Part shown: piece by piece, positions 45,463 through 53,681 of the stretch
Position numbering within the stretch: the stretch's first letter is position 1
Layout of the letters: every line of letters begins with the position of its first letter
NCBI GenBank assembly: GCA_910584695.1
Contig: CAJUBR010000004.1
Span: 1-64,000, forward strand
Length of the DNA stretch: 64,000 nucleotides
From: an uncultured Lachnospiraceae bacterium
GTDB taxonomy: Bacteria > Bacillota > Clostridia > Lachnospirales > Lachnospiraceae
Direction of reading: 5' to 3'
Position numbers and translations under genes: made by a program
The notes under the pieces: generated by a model
The model's database searches: none
What the model was told of the DNA's origin: nothing
Seen by the model: the letters and a program-made list of their open reading frames with translations, nothing else

Positions 45463-47169
45463 ATGAGAGAAGTATACGTTAAGATTCTTGGTTTATTAGA
45501 TGGTATGGATGTAATGATAAAGGCAGTGGCCAGACAGGATTATATGACAGTGATTAATCATATAAATTGGTTGTCAGCAACCCTATCCAAGGTTCTTTCC
45601 GAGGTGTTGGCGGGTAAAGAATATTTTGCCCAGTCTGGATTAGAGATTAATGAGGAATATGTTATGGGAATGCTTACTTCTCTGATGGATTGCCTGGAGA
45701 GTGAGGATTATGTGTTATATTGTGATCTGTTAAGATTACAGGTGACACCGTTGTTGATTGATTTTCAAAATGGAATTCGATTTGTCGAGGGAGATAATGT
45801 TTTATCAGATAAAGAGATTGACCTGTTTGCCCAGAATCTCGGGAAATTAAAAGACAGGGATCCGATATTATATGAGGCACTTTGTAATGCAGACCGTCTG
45901 TGGAAAGAAAGTGATTATTACGGTACGAAATATCAGATAGAACCGACAACCGTGGGTGCATGGACCATGTCGGTTGTAAGGGGTGGAAAAACCTATTACC
46001 TCAACAGTAATTATAATCCCTATGAGGAGGCAAGGTTGTTTGCCGATTATTATTATGATGTGGAAAAAGAAGATTACCTTATATATGGACTGGGTCTTGG
46101 TTACCATGCAGAGGCATTGACGAAGAAAGACCGGAACGCCAGAATTACCATTTTCGAATCAGATATTACAGTGATTCGGAAGCTGTTTGAAACGAGAAGA
46201 ATGGACTGGTTCTGGAATTGTCCCAATATGAGGATTGTATATGATAAGGATTATTCCGCTTTTGGTGCGGCAATGGCAAAGATGGGAGACAGTGTATTAA
46301 TTATTCATCGTCCTTCTTTAATGCATGTTGTGAATCCGAAGGTTAAACAAAAAATGGAGGATTATGTGATACGGGATAATTCTGTTCGGGTATATGATGA
46401 GATTTTTGCACAGAACAGCAGGGTAAATTTCCGGTATTGTGACGGTTATGTAGATGAGCTTAGAGAGGAATTTGAAGGAAAACAGGTTATTATTGTGGCA
46501 GCGGGACCGTCTCTCGGCAAAAATATACATTTACTGAAGAAGAAACCGGAACATACTGTTATTCTGGCTGTGGGGGCAGTATTCCGGAAGTTAGTGGAGC
46601 AGGGAGTTGACGTGGATTATGTCATTATTACTGATCCAAAACAGGTGACGGTTTCCCAGATTAAAGGGTTAGAGGATCAAAAGGTGCCTATGCTTTTGTT
46701 GTCCACTGCAATACTTGATATTGCAAAGCTTTATCAGGGAAAGAAATATCTGGTTTGTCAGGAGGGCTATGACAGGGCGGAGCAGTACGCAAAGGAGCAT
46801 CATTATCATTTGTATCATACAGGGGGGTCTGTTGCAACTACAGCTCTTGATATAGCGATTCAGTTCAAGGCTTTCCGCATTGTGTTTGTCGGTCTTGACC
46901 TTGCATTTACCGGTAATCAGATGCACGTATCCGGTGGTGGTGAACAGGGAGGTTTTGCAGACTTGGAGTCTATGATAGAGGTTTCGGCAATCGGCGGTGG
47001 TGTGGTATATACCAGCCGTCCGTTTGATGCCTGTAGAAGATGGATGGAGAAACGGGTGAAAGAAGCAGATGTCACAATGCCGGTTTATGATGCCACAGAA
47101 GGTGGTGCAGCAAAACAGGGGATGATTGTGAGCAGATTGGAAGAATTGATTACAAAACCATTACACTAG
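45463..47169 (+). CDS. Maf-family flagellin glycosyltransferase, second copy
   Basis: The protein has 568 residues. The N-terminal ~105 residues form a helical domain similar to the separate 86-residue protein at 38979. The Maf core follows with VAAGPSLGKNIHLL, HTGGSVATTALDIA, FVGLDLAFTGNQMHV and DATEGGAAKQG. ATG 45463 is chosen because AGGGAG lies 9 bases upstream; ATG 45454 directly touches it. It is divergent from the neuBCA operon. Two Maf enzymes suggest two acceptor flagellins or two donors. Confidence 0.86.
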   Translation: MREVYVKILGLLDGMDVMIKAVARQDYMTVINHINWLSATLSKVLSEVLAGKEYFAQSGLEINEEYVMGMLTSLMDCLESEDYVLYCDLLRLQVTPLLIDFQNGIRFVEGDNVLSDKEIDLFAQNLGKLKDRDPILYEALCNADRLWKESDYYGTKYQIEPTTVGAWTMSVVRGGKTYYLNSNYNPYEEARLFADYYYDVEKEDYLIYGLGLGYHAEALTKKDRNARITIFESDITVIRKLFETRRMDWFWNCPNMRIVYDKDYSAFGAAMAKMGDSVLIIHRPSLMHVVNPKVKQKMEDYVIRDNSVRVYDEIFAQNSRVNFRYCDGYVDELREEFEGKQVIIVAAGPSLGKNIHLLKKKPEHTVILAVGAVFRKLVEQGVDVDYVIITDPKQVTVSQIKGLEDQKVPMLLLSTAILDIAKLYQGKKYLVCQEGYDRAEQYAKEHHYHLYHTGGSVATTALDIAIQFKAFRIVFVGLDLAFTGNQMHVSGGGEQGGFADLESMIEVSAIGGGVVYTSRPFDACRRWMEKRVKEADVTMPVYDATEGGAAKQGMIVSRLEELITKPLH

Positions 47170-47246
47170 AGATGTCTGCAATTTTGCCAAAGCAACAGAT
47201 TATTTATCGTGTTCCCGGCTTAATATTTACTGATTGACTGAAATAC

Positions 47247-47298
47247 TTGACAAAAAAAAGAGTATAGCCTAAAATACGTATAAACGTATAAAATACGT
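47247..47298 (+). promoter_or_regulatory. Sigma-A promoter with overlapping palindromes before the Rpn gene
   Basis: TTGACA (47247-47252), 17 bases, TAAAAT (47270-47275). Two palindromes cover the -10 and start region: ATACGTAT (47274-47281) and ACGTAT-AAA-ATACGT (47284-47298). They look like operator sites. The downstream XRE regulator is a candidate binder. Confidence 0.6.
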
Positions 47299-47364
47299 AA
47301 AGATAAAAAGAAGCAACATTTATTGATTTATGACTGCAAATTAGCTATAATTGGAGGTAGTATT

Positions 47365-48231
47365 ATGACAGGAAAAAGCTTTGATGAACTGACGATAACC
47401 GATAACTTTATGTTTAGCAAGGTAATGCAGAATAAGGAGCTTTGTAGACAGTTTTTAGAGATGGTTATGGGAGTAAAGATTAAGGAGATTACATTTCCGG
47501 AATACGAAAGAACCATCGATATTCGTTATGATGCAAAGAGCATTCGCCTGGATGTGATTTTAGAGGATGAGGAGCATACTGTATATAACCTGGAAATGCA
47601 GGCAACGAGCCGGGACTATCTGAATAAGAGAACCCGGTATTATCAGGATTTAATTGATTTGGATCTGCTTGAGAAAGGACAGAGTTATAGTGAACTGAAC
47701 CGCAGTATCATTATTTTTGTATGTACGTTTGATCCTTTTAAGAAGGGGAGACATATCTACTCATTTGAAAACCGTTGTAAAGAGGATCTTTCTTTGATCT
47801 TAGGGGATGAAACAGAGAAAATATTTATTAATACGGTGGGAAAGGCGGATGATATAGGGGAAGAATTTCAGAACTTGTTGGATTTCTTTAATGGGATGGC
47901 TCCGAAGGGAATATTTCCTAATGCGTTACAGGCAGAGGTTTCTAAAGTAAAGAAGAGTCAGGAATGGAGGCGGGAATATATGACATTACAGATTTTTATG
48001 GATGATGCAAGAAGAGAAGAACGGAAAATTGGTCGGGAAGAAGGTCGGGCCGAAAGAGCAGATAAGCATTTAATCGATCAGGTGTGTAAGAAACTTGCTC
48101 GAAAATTGAGTGCTGAAGAAATTGCCGACAATTTGGAAGAAGATATTAGCAGGATTAAAAGAATTATTGAGGTAGCGGAGATGTTTGCACCACAGTATGA
48201 TGTAGAACAGATATATGAAAAGATGCATTAA
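47365..48231 (+). CDS. Rpn-family nuclease/putative transposase (PD-(D/E)XK)
   Basis: The protein has 288 residues. The N-terminus has LTITDNFMFSKVMQNKELCR, and a PD-(D/E)XK core follows: IRLDVILEDEEHTVYNLEMQ, where Asp, Glu and Gln are the usual metal ligands. The C-terminal part is charged with a REEGRAERADK-type segment and a helical tail. E. coli RpnA is a DNA endonuclease of this family that promotes recombination. GGAGG precedes ATG 47365. It starts an accessory region with a regulator downstream. Confidence 0.85.
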   Translation: MTGKSFDELTITDNFMFSKVMQNKELCRQFLEMVMGVKIKEITFPEYERTIDIRYDAKSIRLDVILEDEEHTVYNLEMQATSRDYLNKRTRYYQDLIDLDLLEKGQSYSELNRSIIIFVCTFDPFKKGRHIYSFENRCKEDLSLILGDETEKIFINTVGKADDIGEEFQNLLDFFNGMAPKGIFPNALQAEVSKVKKSQEWRREYMTLQIFMDDARREERKIGREEGRAERADKHLIDQVCKKLARKLSAEEIADNLEEDISRIKRIIEVAEMFAPQYDVEQIYEKMH

Positions 48232-48263
48232 TGTATTTTTAGGGAAGAATGTGAAGGAAAGAT

Positions 48264-48611
48264 ATGATAATCAGTGAACGTATTTTTCAAAGGTTAAATG
48301 AATTAGGGATTTCCCAAAAGGAATTTGCAGACCGTACAGGAATTACACCTAGCACAATTAGTGATTGGAAACACAAAAAGACAAATCCAGCAGCAGATAA
48401 ATTAATGGTCATTTGCAGGGCATTGCAGATGACCCCCAATGAATTATTATCAGGTACTTCTGACCCTGAGGATAAATGGGATGTGGATTATATGTTGGTG
48501 GATGACAAATCAGAGGATTTTATCCTGTTACAGCAATATCATTCGTTGGATGCTGCGGGAAGGGCGAGGCTGCTAGGATATTTGCATGCTTTGTGCCAGA
48601 ATGAGGAATAA
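48264..48611 (+). CDS. XRE-family regulator
   Basis: A 115-residue protein with an N-terminal helix-turn-helix (LNELGISQKEFADRTGITPS, TISDWKHKKTNPAA) and a short C-terminal helical region (LLQQYHSLDAAGRARLLGYL) common in small repressor-like proteins. It follows the Rpn gene by 32 bases and could control it through the palindromes at 47274-47298. Confidence 0.85.
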   Translation: MIISERIFQRLNELGISQKEFADRTGITPSTISDWKHKKTNPAADKLMVICRALQMTPNELLSGTSDPEDKWDVDYMLVDDKSEDFILLQQYHSLDAAGRARLLGYLHALCQNEE

Positions 48612-48679
48612 GGTGATAATAAATGGCATCGATAAAAGTGTGCTGTTTTAGAAAATTATTTTTATAAAAGGAATGGAGT

Positions 48680-49639
48680 ATGATGGATCGTTTAACAATT
48701 GTAATGTATCATTATGTCAGACCGATTGCAGACAGCAGATATCCTGAAATTAAGGGCCTGGAATTAGTATTATTTAAGGAACAGATACAGTATTTTAAGG
48801 AAAATTTTCATGTAGTTACCATGGAACAGGTGATTGATCATCTTGATGGAAGGGTTCAGCTACCGGATAAGGCAATGCTTTTAACCTTTGATGACGGATA
48901 TGCTGACCATTACCAGTATGTGTTTCCCATATTGAAGGAACAAGGAATGCAGGGTTCCTTTTTTGTTCCTTCAGCGATTCTCAAATATGCAAAGGTGCTG
49001 GATGTAAACAAAATTCATTTTATATTGGCGTGTTCGGATTTTAAAAAGCTGGTACCAGAGATTTTTAATCTGTTGGAGGAATATCGGAAAGAGGGATATA
49101 ATATTGAACCTGACGAGATTTTGTTTGATAAGCTGGCAGTGGCGAACCGATGGGATCCAAAAGAAGTTATTTTTGTAAAAAGGCTGCTACAGTCTTATTT
49201 GGAGGAGAAACTGCGGGGAGAAATTGTAGACAGATTGTTTTTGGAGAGTGTGGGAGTGCCAGAGGAGGAGTTTTCTAAAAAGCTTTATATGAATTTGGAA
49301 CAGATTCAGGAAATGAAAGCAGCGGGAATGTTTTTTGGATTGCACGGAGACAGACATTACTGGCTGAACCGTCTGCCGGAAGATAAGATGAAAGAGGATA
49401 TCCAGAATGGACTGGATTATTTTCGGACAGTCATAGATTCCGACTATATTGTTATGAATTATCCGTATGGCGGTTATGATGACAGGGTATTGGATTATGT
49501 TTCAAAAATAGGATGTAAATTGGGATTTTCTGTGGAAGCACGGCACGCTGATTTAGGTAAGGATAATCCGTTGATTTTGCCCCGGCTTGACACAAATGAT
49601 TTCCCACCAAAGAGTGAGCATTGGAGAGAACTATGGTAA
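48680..49639 (+). CDS. Polysaccharide deacetylase (NodB-like)
   Basis: A 319-residue carbohydrate esterase family 4 protein: LTFDDGYADHYQYVFPILKE with the metal/catalytic Asp pair, HGDRHYWL with the metal His residues, and MNYPYGGYDDR. An insert of about 100 helical residues (roughly 115-215) separates motifs. No signal peptide is seen, so it acts inside the cell or at the inner membrane on an activated glycan. It overlaps the next gene by 7 bases. Confidence 0.85.
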   Translation: MMDRLTIVMYHYVRPIADSRYPEIKGLELVLFKEQIQYFKENFHVVTMEQVIDHLDGRVQLPDKAMLLTFDDGYADHYQYVFPILKEQGMQGSFFVPSAILKYAKVLDVNKIHFILACSDFKKLVPEIFNLLEEYRKEGYNIEPDEILFDKLAVANRWDPKEVIFVKRLLQSYLEEKLRGEIVDRLFLESVGVPEEEFSKKLYMNLEQIQEMKAAGMFFGLHGDRHYWLNRLPEDKMKEDIQNGLDYFRTVIDSDYIVMNYPYGGYDDRVLDYVSKIGCKLGFSVEARHADLGKDNPLILPRLDTNDFPPKSEHWRELW

Positions 49640-50313
49640 GCAGATATCAGATAAATAATATCAAAGTATACAAATATATTATGCCGTTAATTACTTCTAA
49701 TATGTATCTATTGATAATTGGAAAACAGGCATTCATTATTGATCCCCATGAAAATCATGAGGCGGAGGAATTACTGAACAGCCATGGGATAATGGAGGTA
49801 GTCATTCTTCTTACGCATGAACATTTTGACCATATATCCGGTGTGAATTTTTTTAGAGAAAAATGGAACTGCAAAGTATATGGAAGCCGGAAGTGTAAAG
49901 AAATGGTTACAGATCCTGCAAAGAATCTGTCTGCTTTTTACATGGCAATGTTTATTACAAAATCAAAAGAAGAACGGGAAATGGCACAAGAGTTATTTGT
50001 AGAGACGTATTCCTGTAAGGTAGATGTGGGATTTGAGGGGATAATGGAGATAGAATTTGACAGTTTACCGATTAAGATGATACAAACTCCGGGACATTCT
50101 CCGGGAAGTATCTGTATTATAATAGATCAAAAGTATATTTTTACCGGTGATAGTCTTGTCGGAGGTAATTTAGTAATAACAAGGTTACCGGGAGGCAGCA
50201 GGAAAGAATATAATCAGATTACAAGACCATTTCTGGAAGAACTGCCAGAGGATATGATTGTATTTCCGGGACATGGTGAGGAGGGAGAACGAAGAGATTT
50301 TAAGATTGGGTAA
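49633..50313 (+). CDS. Metallo-beta-lactamase-fold hydrolase
   Basis: The protein has 226 residues with the zinc-site motifs LTHEHFDHISG (HxHxDH), QTPGHSPGSICI, FTGDSLVGG and FPGHGEE. Members hydrolyse thioesters, phosphoesters or lactones; substrate unknown. The start overlaps the deacetylase gene with GGAGAG just before, so the two are coupled. Confidence 0.87.
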   Translation: MVSRYQINNIKVYKYIMPLITSNMYLLIIGKQAFIIDPHENHEAEELLNSHGIMEVVILLTHEHFDHISGVNFFREKWNCKVYGSRKCKEMVTDPAKNLSAFYMAMFITKSKEEREMAQELFVETYSCKVDVGFEGIMEIEFDSLPIKMIQTPGHSPGSICIIIDQKYIFTGDSLVGGNLVITRLPGGSRKEYNQITRPFLEELPEDMIVFPGHGEEGERRDFKIG

Positions 50314-50320
50314 AGGTAAC

Positions 50321-50446
50321 ATGTTCTATGAGATTATTCAGAATGGTAATAAGACTGAGTACAGAGCAGCGGTAAAATTGCTGAAAAAGATTGCAGATGA
50401 GAATAGGGAGAAAAGGAAGATTATCGAGAAAGTCAGGTATAATTAG
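50321..50446 (+). CDS. Possible small protein (41 residues)
   Basis: ATG 50321 follows AAAGGT. The 41-residue product is basic and helical (AAVKLLKKIADENREKRKII). No family recognised. It could be a chance frame. Confidence 0.3.
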   Translation: MFYEIIQNGNKTEYRAAVKLLKKIADENREKRKIIEKVRYN

Positions 50447-50903
50447 AACTTTGCGAGCAAGAATGTAACCAATAATGTGGGACGGTTAAAATTGGAAAGA
50501 TATCTTAGTGTTATGGCGAACCGCAGATTGAGGGAGAAGTATTTTGGTTTTTGACAGGATTGGCTTTTGGTATAATATTACAGGTAGGAAGCTTTATCCA
50601 TAAAAAGTATGGGAGGGGTTAAAGAGATTGTTGATACTTTTAAAGAGGTACTGGAAGTAACCTTAGTATGTGATGAGAAACATGTTCAGGGATTATTTTT
50701 GGTAGGAATCGACTATAATGAGAAAAAGCATCAAGAATGTTTAATTGAGAGAAAACAAATGGTATAAAAGAGAAGGTTAAAGACATATCGGGTAAACACA
50801 AGACTTTCTATTAATTTAGCAAATATCACATAATCTAGTGATTGACAGTTGTGTTATAATAAAATAAGGGGTAGTGTATATACTATAAGGATGGGGGAAT
50901 ATA
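50447..50903. other. Accessory intergenic region with a small open frame
   Basis: A TTGACA-like box with only 14 bases before an extended -10 (TGGTATAAT near 50568-50577) precedes a 52-codon frame at 50609-50767. That frame (GGVKEIVDTFKEVLEVTLVC) may be a remnant gene. Nothing else is recognised. Confidence 0.35.
50609..50767 (+). CDS. Short open frame, possible gene remnant
   Basis: 52 codons from ATG to TAA with no good ribosome site before the ATG. The amino-acid make-up is protein-like (VKEIVDTFKEVLEVTLVCDE, LFLVGIDYNEKKHQECLIER), suggesting a fragment of a former gene. Confidence 0.3.
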   Translation: MGGVKEIVDTFKEVLEVTLVCDEKHVQGLFLVGIDYNEKKHQECLIERKQMV

Positions 50904-51353
50904 ATGGAAATAGATAAAATGTACTATAAGCGTTTCCCTACCGTGTTGAGAGATGCTTTGTTAGATGGTCGTGTGGCATTTCCCAAAAGCTTACGAGTGC
51001 AATATGAAGATAAGCAGGTATATAGGGGAGTGAGGTATAACCAGAAAAAAACGTATATTGATAAGACGGATTTTTATTCACATGTTGAACGAAATAATCC
51101 GAGTATACCATATGATCCAACTCAAATTACGAGTTATGGGTGCTCGTGTTTTATGGATTTGGAAGAAATGCATATGATAACAAAGTTTCCAACAAAGAAT
51201 AAGGCGATTGCAAAGGGAATAATAAGACAACAATATGGTCCGTGTGATATTTCAGAAGGAAACTCACATGTAAATATTTTTTTATACGTAGATGTAGATA
51301 TATCTAAAGAATTTGAGGTGATTGAAAAATGCGAAAAGAATGGATTGAATTAG
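50904..51353 (+). CDS. Unknown protein, first gene of a SecB-like cassette
   Basis: The protein has 149 residues, soluble, without recognised domain. Visible features are RGVRYNQKKTYIDKTDFYSH, SYGCSCFMDLEEMHMI and a His-Val-Asn segment (NSHVNIFLYVD). Two further genes overlap or closely follow in the same direction. Its place at the head of a cassette with a SecB-like chaperone makes a toxin or effector role possible, but nothing in the sequence proves it. Base use is more AT-rich than in the flanking flagellar genes. Confidence 0.7.
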   Translation: MEIDKMYYKRFPTVLRDALLDGRVAFPKSLRVQYEDKQVYRGVRYNQKKTYIDKTDFYSHVERNNPSIPYDPTQITSYGCSCFMDLEEMHMITKFPTKNKAIAKGIIRQQYGPCDISEGNSHVNIFLYVDVDISKEFEVIEKCEKNGLN

Positions 51354-51919
51354 AGGGATTTGGATCCCTTGCAGTAGAGCAGGTTTTAGTTTCCTTTGAT
51401 GTACCTATACTGTTTGTATGTGAGAATCAGAATGGCAAACGATTTTTAACATTATGTATAGATGATGAAGAGGGGAGGTATGTGATAGCAGAGGTGTTGA
51501 CATCTAATTTAATAGGGATGTTGAATAATGACATTACAATGGAATATGTTTTTAGGCAGGCAGTTAACCATATATTATATGTTACAGAATATGATTTTGA
51601 TAAGGAAAAGTTTAATATTGAGAGTGAGGATTCACTTTCTGTAAGTAAAGAAATATTGCCAAAGGAGGGCATGTATTTTGAATTAAATAATGAGAAAATT
51701 CGACAGTACTGTCGGGATTTAAGAGGAGATAAAGTACTTTATAAAAAGGAAGAATCACAGTATTACGAGATTGCATTACAAAATTATAAACAACCGTCTT
51801 TTGTGATAACACAAGATGATGAATATGATATGTTGAAGAGGGGAAAATTAACAAATGATATCTTGACAAAAAATGTAAATAAAATTCAAAGATTGTCTCG
51901 GATACAACTTGTGGCATAA
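51329..51919 (+). CDS. Unknown protein (DUF6575-like pattern), second gene of the cassette
   Basis: A 196-residue protein whose N-terminal half (LEGFGSLAVEQVLVSFDVPI, LFVCENQNGKRFLTLCIDDE) recalls the small DUF6575 domain. This identification is from memory and uncertain. The C-terminus is basic. It overlaps the previous gene by 25 bases, with GAGGTGA before the ATG, so translation is coupled. Confidence 0.65.
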   Translation: MRKEWIELEGFGSLAVEQVLVSFDVPILFVCENQNGKRFLTLCIDDEEGRYVIAEVLTSNLIGMLNNDITMEYVFRQAVNHILYVTEYDFDKEKFNIESEDSLSVSKEILPKEGMYFELNNEKIRQYCRDLRGDKVLYKKEESQYYEIALQNYKQPSFVITQDDEYDMLKRGKLTNDILTKNVNKIQRLSRIQLVA

Positions 51920-51931
51920 GGGGGGAGTAGA

Positions 51932-52306
51932 ATGGAATGTGCATTACAATTAGAAAAGTTAGTATTTGATGAGATTCAGTTTATCCGTATTGGAATGAGA
52001 AGTGAAAATGAATTAAAAATGTCTATGGAAGTCAATATTGGTATGAATAAATCAGATTCCCAAAAAAGAAAAGTTACTATAACGTTTACTGGAATAAAAG
52101 AGGAAGAGTATAATATAAAGATTAAAATTAGCGGATTTTTTGTTGTTACAGGCTCAGAGAATGAGTATTTAGTTGAGAATAATGCGGTGGCAATTGTGTT
52201 ACCATATCTCAGGAGTCAAATTACGCTTCTTACTGCACAACCAGGTGTTGATCCAATTGTTTTGCCACCGATGAATGTAGTAGAAATGTTAAAAGAAAAT
52301 GAGTAG
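51932..52306 (+). CDS. SecB-like chaperone
   Basis: A 124-residue protein. The C-terminal part (AIVLPYLRSQITLLTAQPGV, then DPIVLPPMNVVEML) matches the strongly conserved FPYLR...T...G..P..LPP.NF region of SecB. The N-terminal beta strands fit the SecB fold. Firmicutes generally lack the export SecB. Solitary SecB-like proteins in mobile regions are known as chaperones of toxin-antitoxin systems. GGGGGGAG precedes the ATG. A terminator follows. Confidence 0.75.
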   Translation: MECALQLEKLVFDEIQFIRIGMRSENELKMSMEVNIGMNKSDSQKRKVTITFTGIKEEEYNIKIKISGFFVVTGSENEYLVENNAVAIVLPYLRSQITLLTAQPGVDPIVLPPMNVVEMLKENE

Positions 52307-52354
52307 AGAATTTTAATCTCAGAGATTAAGTGAAGTATTTTTGAGCCAAATAAA

Positions 52355-52425
52355 AAGAAGGTACAGAATAAATTAATTTGATACATTATGCATCAGATTG
52401 TTTCGTTTTGTACCTTCTTGTTTTA
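52355..52425. terminator. Terminator between the SecB-like gene and the convergent Rpn gene
   Basis: AAGAAGGTACA (52355-52365) pairs with TGTACCTTCTT (52409-52419), followed by GTTTTATT. The loop is 43 bases, so a second role as inverted repeat is possible. Confidence 0.6.
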
Positions 52426-52512
52426 TTATGACAAAATTACTGATAATAAAAGAAGCAGGAAACATCTCCACTATAGTTTGGCTTTGTGTTTTGATGCTCT
52501 TTTGGGAGCAGA

Positions 52513-53424
52513 CTACACATTATCCCAATATTTGTTGATAAATTCTGTTGCCTTTTCTTTTGTCAGATGATAAGTTTTCATAAGATAATCCATTGTCTCT
52601 TCTTTGGATTTACCTAAGTGTTTGTAGCTTTTAATAATCCCTATGATTTCTCCTTCAGCTAACCCTTCAGCCCGACCCTCAGCTAACCCTTCTTCCCGAC
52701 CTTCTGTCCGGCTGTCTTCTCGTTCCAGCGTCAGTTGTCTGTCAAAAGAATAATCCAGTTTCATCACTTTTACCACCTCCGTGCGGCGTTTTATAAGAAA
52801 TTCCCGCAATACATTTTCTTTAATGCAACGGTCAATTGCCATTTCAATTGAATGCTCCAGCTTTTCGTAACCATTTTTTCTGAGGTTTTCTCTTACATAA
52901 TCCACGAATGTCATATATTCTTTTAAAAAAGAACACTTTGACAACAGTTCCTGATTCTTACCATAATTAATATTATACACCCTGCAGATCAGTTCAATCT
53001 CCGGTTTCTCCACCGGATGTTCAAATGCATCGGATAATTTTAATTCGTATTGCTCTGGTTGTTCTTCATCCCCATTGTAAAATACCGCAAATCTCGGGGT
53101 GGGAATCTTAACCAGTTTGCGTCCGTATATGTTGCTGTCTTTGAGCAAATCCTCAAGAGTGCAGGTAAAATAGATCAGACTCCGAACCGGCATATTCGGG
53201 CATACAGTAGACTGGTGCTCATAAATGCTTAAATTCATATCCAGAACAAAGGCTGCATCATTTCTTATCGTCAGTGAAATCCCTCTGTCCAATACGCAGA
53301 TCTCCACAAGTGCGGGATCTGTATAATTTGAATGGTTTACTGCATTATATAAATCTAATGCATTCTGTGGATCCTCCATCAGCATACTGAACACGTCACT
53401 TTTGTACTCTCTGTTTCCTGTCAT
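52513..53424 (-). CDS. Rpn-like family protein with EG-repeat tail
   Basis: The protein has 303 residues. The core (FVLDMNLSIYEHQSTVCPNM, YFTCTLEDLL, FAVFYNGDEEQPEQYELKLS) resembles the Rpn/transposase-like group of PD-(D/E)XK proteins common in Lachnospiraceae. The Asp/Glu/Gln core is less canonical than in the protein at 47365. A tandem EGREEGLAEGRAEGLAEG repeat precedes a helical C-terminus. CAAAGGAGGAG precedes the start. Confidence 0.75.
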   Translation of the reverse strand: MTGNREYKSDVFSMLMEDPQNALDLYNAVNHSNYTDPALVEICVLDRGISLTIRNDAAFVLDMNLSIYEHQSTVCPNMPVRSLIYFTCTLEDLLKDSNIYGRKLVKIPTPRFAVFYNGDEEQPEQYELKLSDAFEHPVEKPEIELICRVYNINYGKNQELLSKCSFLKEYMTFVDYVRENLRKNGYEKLEHSIEMAIDRCIKENVLREFLIKRRTEVVKVMKLDYSFDRQLTLEREDSRTEGREEGLAEGRAEGLAEGEIIGIIKSYKHLGKSKEETMDYLMKTYHLTKEKATEFINKYWDNV

Positions 53425-53441
53425 AAAAACTCCTCCTTTGT

Positions 53442-53503
53442 CAAAGCAGGAGACGGCAGAAAGGAAATATATTTATCCTATTCCAAAGAAAACTCCTGCT
53501 TTG
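53442..53503 (-). promoter_or_regulatory. Leader hairpin upstream of the minus-strand Rpn-like gene
   Basis: CTCCTGCTTTG (53493-53503, plus strand) and CAAAGCAGGAG (53442-53452) pair perfectly over 11 bp. In the mRNA the hairpin ends just before the ribosome site, so it may regulate translation. The gap 53504-53681 is AT-rich with nothing recognised. Confidence 0.4.
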
Positions 53504-53681
53504 TTAATAAAAATAATTGGGTAAATAAAAGCACGAATTTTCAGAATAAATGAATAAATAATATAAGATAACGGCAAGTATGCAGTACTAACGACCATAC
53601 CGAATATGAAAATAATGCTTTGATATGATTATAATATTCTGACATGAAATATGCAATGATTTTTTCGGAAAATATTTTTAA

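Noticed and set aside
50842..50862. TTGACA followed by TATAAT before the SecB cassette
   Set aside because: The boxes are only about 7 bases apart, too close for a promoter.
52388..52570. 60-codon plus-strand frame after the SecB-like gene
   Set aside because: It begins inside the terminator stem-loop, overlaps the end of the convergent Rpn gene and lacks a ribosome site.
52640..52720. Short tandem repeat that might look like a CRISPR or VNTR
   Set aside because: It encodes the EGxxEGLAEG repeat of the Rpn-like protein in frame; unit size and lack of spacers exclude CRISPR.
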